The notes under the pieces are model-generated. The model saw only the letters and a list, made by a program, of their open reading frames with translations. It searched no databases and was not told the DNA's origin. A stretch of DNA of 34,681 nucleotides from Nostoc indistinguendum CM1-VF10 (GTDB taxonomy: Bacteria > Cyanobacteriota > Cyanobacteriia > Cyanobacteriales > Nostocaceae). Shown here piece after piece: positions 1-8,376 of this stretch. The translations under genes and the position numbers were made by a program. The stretch is taken from contig JAHHHS010000075.1 of the NCBI GenBank assembly GCA_019359215.1, positions 1-34,681 of the forward strand, given 5' to 3'. Every line of letters begins with the position of its first letter. Positions within the stretch are counted from its first letter, which is position 1.

Positions 1-517
1 CAAAGCTGGGTGCAAAGAACCAGCTTGATTGTCCCAAGGGGTACATCAGGAATACACTGACGAATACTGCAATCGGAGCTGAGAAGGCGAGAGCGTTGTA
101 AGGACGGATACCTACTAAACGCGCAATCTCAAATTGGCGCAACATGAAGCCAATTAAACCGAAGGCTCCGTGTAGGGCAACGAATGGCCACAACCCACCC
201 AATTGAAACCAACGGGTGAGGTTACCTTGAGCTTCTGGTCCCCACAACAGCAATAAGGAGTGTCCCATGCTGTCGGCGGGAGTGGATACTGCCACTGTTA
301 GGAAGTTACAGCCTTCTAGATAGGAGGAGGCTAACCCGTGGGTGTACCAAGAGGTGACGAAGGTGGTGCCGGTCAGCCAACCGCCTAGTGCTAGGAAGGC
401 GCAGGGGAATAATAGTATCCCTGACCAACCTACGAATACGAAGCGATCGCGCTTGAGCCAGTCGTCTAGAACGTCAAACCACCCTCTACTGGGGGCACGT
501 CCAACTGCGATGGTCAT
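1..517 (-). CDS. psbD: Photosystem II D2 protein, 5' part (partial)
   Basis: The minus strand from the ATG at 517-515 reads without a stop to the left edge, giving about 172 residues. The protein starts MTIAVGRAPTRGWFDVLDDW and contains the D2 hallmarks VTSWYTHGLASSYLEGCNF, HSLLLLWGPEAQG and GLIGFMLRQFEIARLVG. D2 is the reaction-centre subunit that with D1 binds P680, pheophytin and the quinone QA in the thylakoid membrane. Only the N-terminal half is present; the region with the QA and non-haem iron ligands lies outside the window. A purine-rich AGAGGA stretch about ten bases before the ATG can serve as ribosome binding site. In cyanobacteria psbC usually follows and overlaps psbD, but that would be beyond the left edge. 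Identity is near certain; several psbD copies may exist in the genome. Confidence 0.97.
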   Translation of the reverse strand, partial: MTIAVGRAPSRGWFDVLDDWLKRDRFVFVGWSGILLFPCAFLALGGWLTGTTFVTSWYTHGLASSYLEGCNFLTVAVSTPADSMGHSLLLLWGPEAQGNLTRWFQLGGLWPFVALHGAFGLIGFMLRQFEIARLVGIRPYNALAFSAPIAVFVSVFLMYPLGQSSWFFAPSF

Positions 518-1436
518 CGGACTAAAATCCTCTTTTTTTACTAAAATTGCAACGTTTCTAAGACAGTGCGGAGAGCCAGTGTAACCGACTGCCGTGAGGA
601 ATTAACGTTTTTTTTTGACAATCTCAACAGCGTGAAAGCAAATGAGATTCTCAGAGTTTGCTGACCAGTAAAATCAGCATTTCTCTTTCTTTATGCCATT
701 ACACGTACCATCGCCTAGTAATCTAGCTTGTGGTAACTTAATGATTCTTAACTTATCACACTAGTAACGGTTTTTGCCTGATACACAAAAGCAAATCAGG
801 TATGAAACACGAACCTTATAAATAATATGAATATCAGAAATTTTACAATTTGACACAACTTTTCTCAGAAATGTAAAAAAAATTAGTGCAGATGGATGTA
901 GGCAGGTAACTCATTCCCAAGAGGTCAAAAAGAGGCAGGGAGAGGGGAGCAGAGGTTAAAGGGCAGGAGAGAAAGAATTTTTATCCGTCATTAAGTGAAC
1001 AAATAATATAACGTGCCCTAAGAAATTATTATTATATGGGTAGCGGCAACAGCGAGGAGCGCAGTTGAGTTTTTGTCAGCAATATTTGGTAAAATGTGGA
1101 TGGTTACTTCGCCGCCACACCCATTGATACACCTCTGGAAAATATGTGAAACTTTGGATAAGGGGAAAGGAAGTTGGCAAATCTTGAATAATACAAATAG
1201 CCTAAGTGGTTTGTCCCATAGTACAAGTAAGCCAGTATCATCCGGGACAGTAAAATTTGTAGGGTACAGGATAAAAAATTCATCGTCTGCGGTAAAGTAT
1301 CCCGTGGACTTAAAACATAGCTCTTAGTGCCTCCTAAGCAATAGCCGGATTGGTACAGAGAGCCAACACTCTATGCAAGAGCATTCAGTGTGCTTTGTAT
1401 GTCACAGCGAGTATCTTACGGGGCAATGGTAGTTCA
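518..1436. other. Intergenic region between divergent psbD and ycf4
   Basis: About 900 bases separate the divergent starts of psbD and ycf4. The stretch is AT-rich near psbD, where the light-regulated psbD promoter would be expected, though I cannot point to defined -35/-10 boxes. A purine-rich repeat sits at 931-955. An open frame exists at 1073-1327 (84 codons, TTG start), but its composition is not convincing and I recognise no family, so I do not call it a gene. Confidence 0.5.
931..955 (+). repeat. Purine-rich GGGAGCAG-type interspersed repeat
   Basis: The run is made of GGCAGGGAGAGGGGAGCAGAGG. Related tracts occur at 2908-2942, inside modBC at 21327-21369, and in the opposite orientation at 30791-30823. 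This class of G/A-rich repeat is common between genes in Nostoc-type genomes. No function is visible. Confidence 0.6.
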
Positions 1437-2006
1437 ATGACGGCATCAACAACGATTAACAAAGGCGATCGCCTCCTGCATCAAAATGTTCTCGGTTCTC
1501 GTCGGTTCAGTAACTACGGCTGGGCAACTATCGTTACCTTGGGAGCAAGCGGCTTTTTATTGGCTGGAATATCCAGTTATTTAAAAGTTAATTTACTCAT
1601 AGTTTCCGATCCAACTCAACTGGTATTTGTCCCCCAGGGATTGGTGATGGGTTTATATGGTACTGCTGGCTTGTTATTAGCTACATACCTGTGGTTAGTG
1701 ATTTTATGGGACGTGGGAGGCGGTTACAACGAATTTAATCAGGAAACTGGCACAATCAAAATATTCCGTTGGGGATTTCCTGGCAAAAACCGCCGAATTG
1801 AGATTGACGGTCGCATAGAAGATGTGCAGTCTGTACGAATAACCGTCAAAGAAGGGCTTAATCCCCTTCGCGCCCTGTATCTACGCATTAAGGGCCGGCG
1901 AGATATACCCTTAACACGGATTGGACAACCGTTATCTTTAACAGAGTTGGAAACAGAAGGCGCAAAATTAGCCCGCTTTTTGGGAGTGTCACTAGAAGGA
2001 CTTTAA
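1437..2006 (+). CDS. ycf4: Photosystem I assembly protein Ycf4
   Basis: A 189-residue protein starting MTASTTINKGDRLLHQNVLG, the usual length for Ycf4 (about 185-190). Two membrane segments lie at about residues 24-46 and 62-86, followed by a soluble part with the Ycf4 signatures GGGYNEFNQETG, IFRWGFPGKNRRI and RDIPLTRIGQPLSL. Ycf4 is a thylakoid protein that helps assemble photosystem I. The open frame continues upstream to an ATG at 1350, but those 29 residues do not resemble Ycf4, so the ATG at 1437 is chosen even though no strong ribosome binding site precedes it. It is divergent from psbD, so two photosystem genes lie back to back. Confidence 0.95.
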   Translation: MTASTTINKGDRLLHQNVLGSRRFSNYGWATIVTLGASGFLLAGISSYLKVNLLIVSDPTQLVFVPQGLVMGLYGTAGLLLATYLWLVILWDVGGGYNEFNQETGTIKIFRWGFPGKNRRIEIDGRIEDVQSVRITVKEGLNPLRALYLRIKGRRDIPLTRIGQPLSLTELETEGAKLARFLGVSLEGL

Positions 2007-2054
2007 TTAATTGGGCATGGAGCATGGGGCGTTGGAAGAGAAGAACTCAAGACT

Positions 2055-2075
2055 AATGACCAATGACCAATGACT
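2055..2075 (+). repeat. Short tandem heptamer repeat (AATGACC x3)
   Basis: Three consecutive 7-base units, AATGACC AATGACC AATGACT, lie between ycf4 and the cyclophilin gene. Heptameric short tandemly repeated repetitive sequences are typical of heterocystous cyanobacteria. Other heptamer runs in this window are at 13977-14004 and 22867-22894. Confidence 0.75.
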
Positions 2076-2111
2076 AACGATAAGATACTCTGGTTAAATC
2101 AGTAATTGGCA

Positions 2112-2909
2112 ATGCGTTTAAAAATTTCACAATTTTTGCTTTCTCTTGTGATTATCAGTGCTTTGATGTTGGGAGGATGTTCAACACAGCAAGTAGGTTC
2201 TAATACCTCTTCTCCAACCTCGACAGCTACCTCGGACACAAGCGAGTCAAGCACCCAAACGACTACTGAAGCAACATCTGTATCTCAAACTAGTAGTGAT
2301 ATTCCTGGAATCAGTGATTTACCACGTCTTGAAGGCAAAGCTACTGTGGTGCTAACGGTTAAAGGTTCGCCAATTACTATCGAAGTAGACGGTACTAATG
2401 CCCCCATTACAGCTGGTAACTTCGTAGATTTAGTGCAAAAGGGTGTTTATGATGGTTTAGCTTTCCATCGAGTTGTACGCGAACCCCAACCGTTTGTAGT
2501 TCAAGGGGGCGATCCCCAAAGCAAAGACCCGAAAGTTTCAGCAGATAGCCTGGGAACCGGTAGCTATATTGACCCAAAAATGGGAAATGCTCGCTATATA
2601 CCTTTAGAAGTTAAGGCTAAAGGTTCAGATACTCCCACTTACAACAAACCGTTTGATGCTACTGCTCAACCCGTCATATTGCCTCATAAACAGGGTGCAG
2701 TAGCGATGGCGCGATCGCAATCACCAGACTCCGCTTCTGCCCAGTTTTACTTTGCTTTGGCGGATCTAGCTTTCTTGGATGGTAACTACGCCGTGTTTGG
2801 CAATGTCACTCAAGGTTTTGATGTAGTCAACAAAATTCAGCAAGGCGATCGCATTGAGTCTGCTAAAGTCACTCAAGGTGCTGAAAATCTGAAAACACCA
2901 GGGCAGTAG
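2112..2909 (+). CDS. Lipoprotein cyclophilin-type peptidyl-prolyl cis-trans isomerase
   Basis: The 265-residue protein begins with a lipoprotein signal: a short basic start (MRLK), a hydrophobic core and the lipobox LGGC with the modified Cys near residue 23. A Ser/Thr-rich linker of about 45 residues follows, which would space the domain from the membrane. The rest is a cyclophilin domain (about residues 75-260) with NFVDLVQKGVYDGLAFHRVV, the catalytic FHR motif, QGGDP and SQFYFAL-like SAQFYFALAD. It should speed proline isomerisation of exported proteins in the periplasm or thylakoid lumen. The frame can also start at a TTG six bases upstream (2106); I prefer the ATG. The insertion between QGGDPQSKDP and the LPHKQGAVAMARS segment is typical of cyanobacterial members. 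Confidence 0.9.
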   Translation: MRLKISQFLLSLVIISALMLGGCSTQQVGSNTSSPTSTATSDTSESSTQTTTEATSVSQTSSDIPGISDLPRLEGKATVVLTVKGSPITIEVDGTNAPITAGNFVDLVQKGVYDGLAFHRVVREPQPFVVQGGDPQSKDPKVSADSLGTGSYIDPKMGNARYIPLEVKAKGSDTPTYNKPFDATAQPVILPHKQGAVAMARSQSPDSASAQFYFALADLAFLDGNYAVFGNVTQGFDVVNKIQQGDRIESAKVTQGAENLKTPGQ

Positions 2910-2942
2910 GAGGAAGAGGGCAGAGGGAGCAGGGGGAGAATA
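2908..2942 (+). repeat. Purine-rich GGGAGCAG-type interspersed repeat
   Basis: The tract runs AGGAGGAAGAGGGCAGAGGG and continues into GCAGGGGGAGAATA. It lies directly after the cyclophilin stop codon and before the ketosynthase gene, and is the same class as the tract inside modBC. The ending GGGGGAGAA is shared by both copies. Confidence 0.6.
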
Positions 2943-2968
2943 ACTTCTAACTCCTAATTCCTAAATTG

Positions 2969-4111
2969 GTGAAGGTTCTTGTCACTGGTATTGGTTTAAT
3001 TTCCGCCTTGGGTGGAAGCTTAGAGGATAGTTGGCCAAATTTAATCGCAGGTAAATCTGGAATTCGATTACATCGACCCTTTCCAGAACTTACACCACTT
3101 CCTCTAGGTTTAATTGGTCAACAACCATCTGAGTTGAAAATGTTAACTCAGATGGTTGTTGCTTCTGCTTTGGAAGATGCTGGGTTAGTTTCACATGCAG
3201 CTGATTGTGCTGTAGTAATTGGATCGAGTCGCTCTTATCAAGCGTCTTGGGAAATTATGGCGCGGCAAATATATGAAGATGCGGCAAATCTACCCATGCC
3301 CTCTTTTGGAAATTGGCTAGATACATTACCTCACATGAATGCGATCGCAGCGGCAAGACAAATCGGTGCATCTGGGATAGTTTTGGCACCGATGGCAGCT
3401 TGTGCAACCGGGATTTGGTCTATTGCCCAAGCAGCTTTGCTGATAAAAACTGGGCAATGTCAACAGGCGATCGCTGGCGCAGTGGAAGCGCCGATTACAC
3501 CCCTAACTTTAGCTGGATTTCAGCAGATGGGTGCTTTGGCAAAAACTGGGGCTTATCCCTTTGATTTGCACCGGGAAGGCTTAGTGTTAGGCGAAGGCGC
3601 AGCTGTGTTTGTCTTGGAATCAGCAGAGTTGGCAAAACAGCGTAAAGCAAAAGTTTATGGTGAAATTCTCGGTTTTGGCTTAACCAACGACGCATATCAT
3701 AGTAATTCACCAGAACCTAAAGGGAAAAGTGCGATCGCTGCCATTAAACAATGTCTAAAACGTAGTTGTCTCTCACCAGGAGATATTGATTACATTCATG
3801 CTCATGGCACAGCTACCCAGCTAAATGATCAGATGGAGAGCATGGTAATCCAGCGTTTGTTTCCCCAAGGCGTGGCAGTTAGTTCCACCAAGGGAAGCTC
3901 AGGCCACACATTAGGAGCATCTGGAGCTTTAGGTGTGGCTTTTTCTCTCATGGCCTTAAAGCATCAAATTTTACCACCTTGTGTAGGATTTCAGCAGCCA
4001 GAATTTGATTTAAACATCGTTACAGCAGCACGTCTAAGCAAAATTAGGCAGGTACTATGTTGCAGTTTTGGCTTTGGGGGACAGAATGCAGCGATCGCAC
4101 TAGCAAGGTAA
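2969..4111 (+). CDS. Beta-ketoacyl-ACP synthase, short FabF-like
   Basis: A thiolase-fold condensing enzyme of 380 residues with the full Cys-His-His triad visible: the nucleophile Cys in APMAACATG (about residue 145), His in HAHGTAT (about 279) and His in SSGHTLGASG (about 313). It would elongate acyl-ACP by decarboxylative condensation with malonyl-ACP in the cytoplasm. It is shorter than classic FabF (about 415 residues) and diverges from it in the N-terminal half, so it is probably the second FabF-like synthase of cyanobacteria rather than the main FabF; its substrate cannot be told. The start is a GTG at 2969 or a TTG just before it (2966); neither has a clear ribosome binding site. It stands alone, without acyl carrier protein or other fatty-acid genes nearby. 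Confidence 0.85.
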   Translation: MKVLVTGIGLISALGGSLEDSWPNLIAGKSGIRLHRPFPELTPLPLGLIGQQPSELKMLTQMVVASALEDAGLVSHAADCAVVIGSSRSYQASWEIMARQIYEDAANLPMPSFGNWLDTLPHMNAIAAARQIGASGIVLAPMAACATGIWSIAQAALLIKTGQCQQAIAGAVEAPITPLTLAGFQQMGALAKTGAYPFDLHREGLVLGEGAAVFVLESAELAKQRKAKVYGEILGFGLTNDAYHSNSPEPKGKSAIAAIKQCLKRSCLSPGDIDYIHAHGTATQLNDQMESMVIQRLFPQGVAVSSTKGSSGHTLGASGALGVAFSLMALKHQILPPCVGFQQPEFDLNIVTAARLSKIRQVLCCSFGFGGQNAAIALAR

Positions 4112-4223
4112 AAATTTGTAAGTTTAACTATCCGACATCACATATAAGTTTTAGTTAAGTATTTGTTTTTGATCTATAAACACTCTGCTTTCGCAGCAAT
4201 AGCAGGATATAAAATATAAAACT

Positions 4224-4237
4224 GTAACAAAAACTAC
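4224..4237 (+). promoter_or_regulatory. Possible NtcA-type box upstream of gdhA
   Basis: The sequence GTAACAAAAACTAC fits the NtcA consensus GTA-N8-TAC exactly and lies 87 bases before the gdhA start. NtcA is the global nitrogen regulator of cyanobacteria, and a nitrogen-assimilation target makes sense. The nearest TAN3T-like -10 element (TAAGCT at 4266) is a few bases farther away than in classical NtcA-activated promoters. The match is therefore suggestive only. Confidence 0.35.
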
Positions 4238-4323
4238 AAAACTCCTATTTTCCTCAAAAAAAGGATAAGCTAAATACAGATGATATCCGGTTCGTAAAGA
4301 TACCGTGATTAGGAGAAAATTCT

Positions 4324-5613
4324 ATGATTTCAAAATCGCTGTTGCTGCCAGAACCAGCTTCTCCAGCGCATATATGCCCATTTGATCAAGCCTGTAGCTA
4401 CTTAGAAGCGGCAGCTAAAGAATTAAATTTAAATCAGGGTTTGCTGGAAATTCTTAGCCATCCGCGTAAGGTTGTCACGGTTTCCATCCCCGTGAAATTA
4501 GATAATGGAGAAATACAGGTTCTTGCTGGACACCGGGTGCAGCACTCCGATGTTTTAGGCCCCTACAAGGGTGGAACCCGTTACCATCCGGCTGTGACAT
4601 TGCGCGAAGTATCGGCTCTCGCAATGCTGATGACGTGGAAATGTGCTTTGTTAGGTATACCTTACGGTGGTGGGAAGGGTGGCATTCCCATAGATCCGAA
4701 ACGCTACAGTGTTGGCGAATTAGAGCGAATCACCCGCCGTTATATGAGCGAGTTGATTAAAGATATTGGGCCTGCTGTAGATATTCCTGCCCCAGATATG
4801 GGTACTTCGTCCCGTGAGATGGCTTGGATGATGGACACTTACTCTGTGAATGTTGGTCATGCTGTACCAGGAATTGTAACTGGGAAACCAGTTTCTATTG
4901 GTGGTTCGCTAGGACGGGAAATGGCAACCGGACGTGGCGTGATGATTATTGTTCGTGAGGCGCTGGCACAGCAAGGTAAATCCTTAGCAGGAGTGCGAGT
5001 AGCTATTCAGGGTTTCGGTAACGTTGGTAGTGCCGCAGCAGAATTACTACATCTTGCAGGCGCGAAAGTTATTGCTGTTTCAACTGGTGCTGGAGGAATA
5101 TTTTCCGAAGTCGGTCTTGATATTCCCAAGTTGAAAGTCTATGCTGCTGAAAATCGCAAGAGTATTATGGGTTTCCCGCAATCTGTACCAATTAGCAATG
5201 CAGATTTATTAACTTTACCCTGCGATGTCTTGATTCCAGCCGCTTTGGAAAACCAAATCACTGAAGAGAATGCGAATCAAGTGCAAGCGCAAATTGTCGC
5301 CGAAGCGGCTAATGGGCCAGTTACTCTTGAGGCTAGCTTGTCCTTAGAAGCGCGGGGTGTAACAGTGCTACCCGACATCTTGGCGAATGCTGGCGGTGTG
5401 GTAGTCAGTTATTTGGAGTGGGTGCAGGGTCTTTCCTACGTATTTTGGGATGAGGAGCGGGTTAACCGCGAAATGGAGCATTTGATGGTACAAGCTTACC
5501 ATCGGGTGATTCATCAGTCCGAGGTGCGCCAAATTCCTATGCGATTAGCAGCTTACACTTTAGGGGTGGGTAGAGTGGCTCAGGCGCTGACTGACAGAGG
5601 TCTTTATCCTTAA
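4324..5613 (+). CDS. gdhA: Glutamate dehydrogenase
   Basis: The 429-residue protein has the full Glu/Leu/Phe/Val dehydrogenase layout: the dimerisation/catalytic domain with GPYKGGTRYHP (about residues 79-89), the glutamate-binding TWKCALLGIPYGGGKGG with catalytic Lys near 118, PAPDMGT (about 155-161), and a Rossmann domain with the nucleotide loop GFGNVGSAA (about 231-239). It interconverts 2-oxoglutarate plus ammonium and glutamate using NAD(P)H; cofactor preference cannot be read safely. A good ribosome binding site (TAGGAG) lies nine bases before the ATG. In cyanobacteria this enzyme is secondary to GS/GOGAT for ammonium assimilation. A strong hairpin follows the stop, and a possible NtcA box precedes the gene, so it is probably monocistronic. 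Confidence 0.95.
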   Translation: MISKSLLLPEPASPAHICPFDQACSYLEAAAKELNLNQGLLEILSHPRKVVTVSIPVKLDNGEIQVLAGHRVQHSDVLGPYKGGTRYHPAVTLREVSALAMLMTWKCALLGIPYGGGKGGIPIDPKRYSVGELERITRRYMSELIKDIGPAVDIPAPDMGTSSREMAWMMDTYSVNVGHAVPGIVTGKPVSIGGSLGREMATGRGVMIIVREALAQQGKSLAGVRVAIQGFGNVGSAAAELLHLAGAKVIAVSTGAGGIFSEVGLDIPKLKVYAAENRKSIMGFPQSVPISNADLLTLPCDVLIPAALENQITEENANQVQAQIVAEAANGPVTLEASLSLEARGVTVLPDILANAGGVVVSYLEWVQGLSYVFWDEERVNREMEHLMVQAYHRVIHQSEVRQIPMRLAAYTLGVGRVAQALTDRGLYP

Positions 5614-5657
5614 GATTTTATACTTAGTTGTTCACAGGACAGATAAATCATTGTTGA

Positions 5658-5692
5658 CAGCAATTTCACTGGAACAGCCATTGAAATTGCTG
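5658..5692 (+). terminator. Terminator hairpin after gdhA
   Basis: The arm CAGCAATTTCA (5658-5668) pairs perfectly with TGAAATTGCTG (5682-5692), and TGG/CCA pairs inside the loop. It lies 45 bases after the gdhA stop and is followed by CCTTTTCT, a short T-tract. This is a convincing intrinsic terminator. Confidence 0.75.
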
Positions 5693-5822
5693 CCTTTTCT
5701 CGTTGAGCGATCACTACAATATAACTACTACTAAATGTCTTCGATATTACAATAAGAAGCTTAATACATATAGCAAGCAAACTAAAAAAAAAGCTAGATT
5801 TCCCCATTGTTCTTTTGTTCGT

Positions 5823-5913
5823 ATGCTCTGCATGGGAATGACTAATTAGGGGCTGCTGTTTCCAGTCAGACATTGAGTCAGCAGCACACATGAAGCATCC
5901 CCATGCAGAGCAT
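5823..5913. repeat. Nested inverted-repeat element (91 bp)
   Basis: Two 18-base arms, 5823-5840 and 5896-5913, are inverted copies with one mismatch (core ATGCTCTGCATGGG). Inside the 55-base loop a second stem pairs GCTGCTG (5852-5858) with CAGCAGC (5879-5885). The element begins 23 bases after the stop of the minus-strand oxidoreductase. It has no obvious T-tract. It could act as an RNA-stabilising structure, a bidirectional terminator with the gdhA hairpin, or be a small non-autonomous mobile repeat. Confidence 0.6.
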
Positions 5914-5936
5914 TTAAACATCTTCTTCAACCAAAT

Positions 5937-7058
5937 TTACGACTGCCCAGAAGGTGCAGCAGCATGAATCAAGTCTGGCTTCTCGTCACTAGGAGGACGT
6001 TGAATAGTTTGCTCCGATGTAGGACGTTGATGGCGATCGCGAGTTTCAATCTGCACAGGTTTCCCCGTCTCAATTGACTGGTAAAGTGCTTGAATGATAG
6101 CAACATCAATCAAGCCTTCCGTCCCAGATGGCTCTGGGTCTTTATCTTCGAGAATACAATCAGAGAAGTACGTAAATTCAGCTGCTAGTTGATCATGATC
6201 CTCAAAGGTACGCTCTTGAGTTTCACCATTAATTGTCAGGTAGTGCTTCAGTTCTCCCTGCCAAGGATAAGCAGGTTTTACTCGTAAATCGCCTTGAGTA
6301 CCTACAATCTGATAGGTTGAAACACTTGCAGCTCCGAAGCTACAGGTAAATGTTGCTAATCGCTCATTCGGGAAACGCAAGATAACGCTAGCCATTTCTT
6401 CCACTTCGCTGAAGCGTTGTTCTCCCTTATTGGCAGCTACAGCAAATACTTCAATTGGTTCATCTTGAAATAGATAACGTGCAGCATTAATGCAGTAGAT
6501 GCCAATATCATAAAGCGTGCCACCACCTGTTACATCTCGTAAGCGAATATTGCCCTCTTCTACTTGCTGAGTAAAAATCGAGTTGAAAATCCGTGGTTCA
6601 CCAATTTGCTTTGAGCGGACAATTTCAACTGCTTGTAAATTGGCTTGTTCTAAATGTAAGCGGTAGGCAATCATCAGCTTCACATTATTGTCATTGGCAG
6701 CTTTAATCATTGCCTCACACTCTTGTTCAGTTATTGCCATTGGCTTTTCACATAATACATGAATTGCCTGATTAGCAGCCCGCACAGTGTAGTCACAATG
6801 CAAGTGATTCGGCAGCGCAATATAAACTGCATCAATCTCGCCACTTGCTAAACAGTCCTCATATTCTTCGTAAGAGTAAGTATGCTCAATCCCATACTTT
6901 TTGCTCAGTTCTTCGTTTTTAGTGGCGTCATCTGAAACTAGTGCCACTAGTTCTGAGTTTTCGGTGTTGGCAAAGGAAGGTAAAGCAGCTTCTTGGGCAA
7001 ACCAACCTAAACCAACGACAGCGTAGCGAATTTTGCGGTTGCCATTTGTAGCAGTCAT
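5937..7058 (-). CDS. Gfo/Idh/MocA family oxidoreductase
   Basis: A 373-residue NAD(P)-dependent sugar-type dehydrogenase. The N-terminal Rossmann domain shows the dinucleotide loop in YAVVGLGWFAQEAALP and the family signature CEKP (VLCEKPMAI, about residue 105), whose Lys is catalytic in the family. The C-terminal alpha/beta domain carries GGGTLYDIGIYCINAARYLF, like glucose-fructose oxidoreductase. It probably oxidises or reduces a sugar or cyclitol, but the substrate cannot be told. The frame is open 15 codons further to an ATG at 7103; I choose the ATG at 7058 because GGAGAG precedes it at a proper distance and the Rossmann strand follows at once. The last 40 residues (RDRHQRPTSEQTIQRPPSDE) look disordered. 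The hemerythrin gene upstream on the same strand is about 100 bases away. Confidence 0.88.
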   Translation of the reverse strand: MTATNGNRKIRYAVVGLGWFAQEAALPSFANTENSELVALVSDDATKNEELSKKYGIEHTYSYEEYEDCLASGEIDAVYIALPNHLHCDYTVRAANQAIHVLCEKPMAITEQECEAMIKAANDNNVKLMIAYRLHLEQANLQAVEIVRSKQIGEPRIFNSIFTQQVEEGNIRLRDVTGGGTLYDIGIYCINAARYLFQDEPIEVFAVAANKGEQRFSEVEEMASVILRFPNERLATFTCSFGAASVSTYQIVGTQGDLRVKPAYPWQGELKHYLTINGETQERTFEDHDQLAAEFTYFSDCILEDKDPEPSGTEGLIDVAIIQALYQSIETGKPVQIETRDRHQRPTSEQTIQRPPSDEKPDLIHAAAPSGQS

Positions 7059-7159
7059 TTTTCTACTCTCCGATGAAGGAATACTTGTGTAATTTTCATG
7101 CACTAATTACGTGCAAATTATGTCTAACTGCTGATGAAACACTTAGCAAAAGTGCATTG

Positions 7160-7633
7160 TTACATTGCTAATGCAGCTTCTATATCGGGTACCAATTTAG
7201 CTTTCGCCTCCTGAAATTCCTGACCCCATTCAGTTAGCTCTTTCTCACTCATACATTCGCGCACAGCATTAAAAATCTCGCTTTCTTCTTCTTCTACATG
7301 ATGCTCAACTGATTCTTTAAATTCGCTCATTTTTTCTTTAAACTCAGGATCAGTAGGTTTAAGCACCTTAATCTCTTCTAAAATCACTGAAACTTCTTCA
7401 TGTTCTTCTTCAGCTTCTTCAATATATTGTTCAGTTTTTTCGTGTTCTCGCATAGCTGGATAGAAGACTAATTCTTCAGTTCTAGCGTGTAAGTTCAATA
7501 CTATATAGATTTGATTGAATTGTTCAAGCAATTTTGCGCCCTTAGCTTTTTCTGCTTCTGCAAAAAGTTTCTCAACTTGGCGATGTTCTGCTTCAATTAA
7601 TGAAAGAATGTCTGTTGCTTTAGTTTTAGCCAT
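7160..7633 (-). CDS. Hemerythrin HHE-domain protein
   Basis: The 157-residue protein is a predicted four-helix bundle with the ligand pattern of hemerythrin-like HHE proteins: His17 (EAEHRQVEKLF), His49 and Glu53 (LNLHARTEELVFYP), His78 (AEEEHEEVSVIL), and His111/Glu116 (VEHHVEEEESEIF). These would bind a di-iron centre able to take oxygen, nitric oxide or peroxide; the cellular role in cyanobacteria is not settled. The protein is very rich in Glu, has no signal peptide and should be cytoplasmic. AAGGGA before the ATG is a plausible ribosome binding site. It may be co-transcribed with the oxidoreductase downstream, though the gap is about 100 bases. Confidence 0.9.
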   Translation of the reverse strand: MAKTKATDILSLIEAEHRQVEKLFAEAEKAKGAKLLEQFNQIYIVLNLHARTEELVFYPAMREHEKTEQYIEEAEEEHEEVSVILEEIKVLKPTDPEFKEKMSEFKESVEHHVEEEESEIFNAVRECMSEKELTEWGQEFQEAKAKLVPDIEAALAM

Positions 7634-8038
7634 TTTCTTTTCCCTTAGGAATTATCAATTTATAGGGCTGAGAATTTGGAGGTTCAGAAATGAGATACCG
7701 CATATTCTCAATGACTTGGTAAATTAAAACCTCATTCTTTCAGTAAGCTTTAATTTAGACTTAAGGAATATTTTCGCTATTGCACTTTAACTAAAATCCA
7801 TAACCTTGGCATGATGGATACTAAGTATGTATCATTAGTAGTTCAGTTCAAAGCTACGACCTAAACCTGGAATACCATCTGAAGATTCCCACACAGTAAA
7901 GCACTAAGCCAATTGCTGGGTAAAGTAGAGCTTAGAAGTTATTTATAGAATGCAGGTGATTTATGGTGGAGCGCGTGGGGTAACTCAACTTTCTTATTAT
8001 GATGATGTTACCGAAGGTATTTTTCTTTTGGTGAAGAG
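7634..8038. other. Intergenic, no supported gene
   Basis: About 400 bases upstream of the hemerythrin gene. It should hold that gene's promoter, but no clear boxes are visible. A short plus-strand frame at 7950-8041 (MQVIYGGARGVTQLSYYDD, 30 codons) could be a gene fragment but is too short to support. Confidence 0.4.
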
Positions 8039-8376
8039 TTAGAGGAAATTTTGAATATTCAAAACCTGAAGCATAATTGGTGTATAAAACACACAGTTTA
8101 TAATAAATACAAATAATAAGAGTTTAATTGGAGAAAATTTTTCTACCAACAAATCACGCGCAAATATACAACGAATTTCCTTCTCGGAAACATTGCAATG
8201 TTGTGATTTAATTCCTGCAAGGCAAATTTTTTTTACCGCACGTTCATGAGCCACGAACATTTTTATGCGTTGTTCAAGTGAGAGTTTTTGCAACCGGGAA
8301 AACAAATAACTATCGGCATCAATGCTGTATTGGCAGCTTGCGGTCGATAATTTAGTTTTATACGTTCTGCGGTCAT
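8039..8376 (-). pseudogene. Frameshifted remnant of a small cyanobacterial protein
   Basis: From the ATG at 8376-8374 the minus strand reads MTAERIKLNYRPQAANT and then goes out of frame. The neighbouring frame continues seamlessly as SIDADSYLFSRLQKL followed by SLEQRIKMFVAHERAVKKIC and LAGIKSQHCNVSEKEIRC. A single missing base near 8323-8330 would restore one frame. The part after VEKFSP is hydrophobic, AT-rich and looks unrelated, as if the 3' end were lost. The helical, charged middle part resembles small proteins that in Nostoc genomes often precede a nucleotidyltransferase-like gene, but I see no such partner here, and that family link is an inference from memory. Called a pseudogene because of the frame change and degraded end. 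Confidence 0.5.

Noticed and set aside
342..584. Plus-strand open frame of 80 codons
   Set aside because: It is antisense to psbD over most of its length, and psbD is certain.
1073..1327. Open frame of 84 codons upstream of ycf4
   Set aside because: TTG start, no ribosome binding site, unconvincing composition and no recognisable family.
5610..5930. Minus-strand open frame of 106 codons
   Set aside because: It runs through the gdhA terminator and the nested inverted repeat; its residues reflect those structures rather than a protein.
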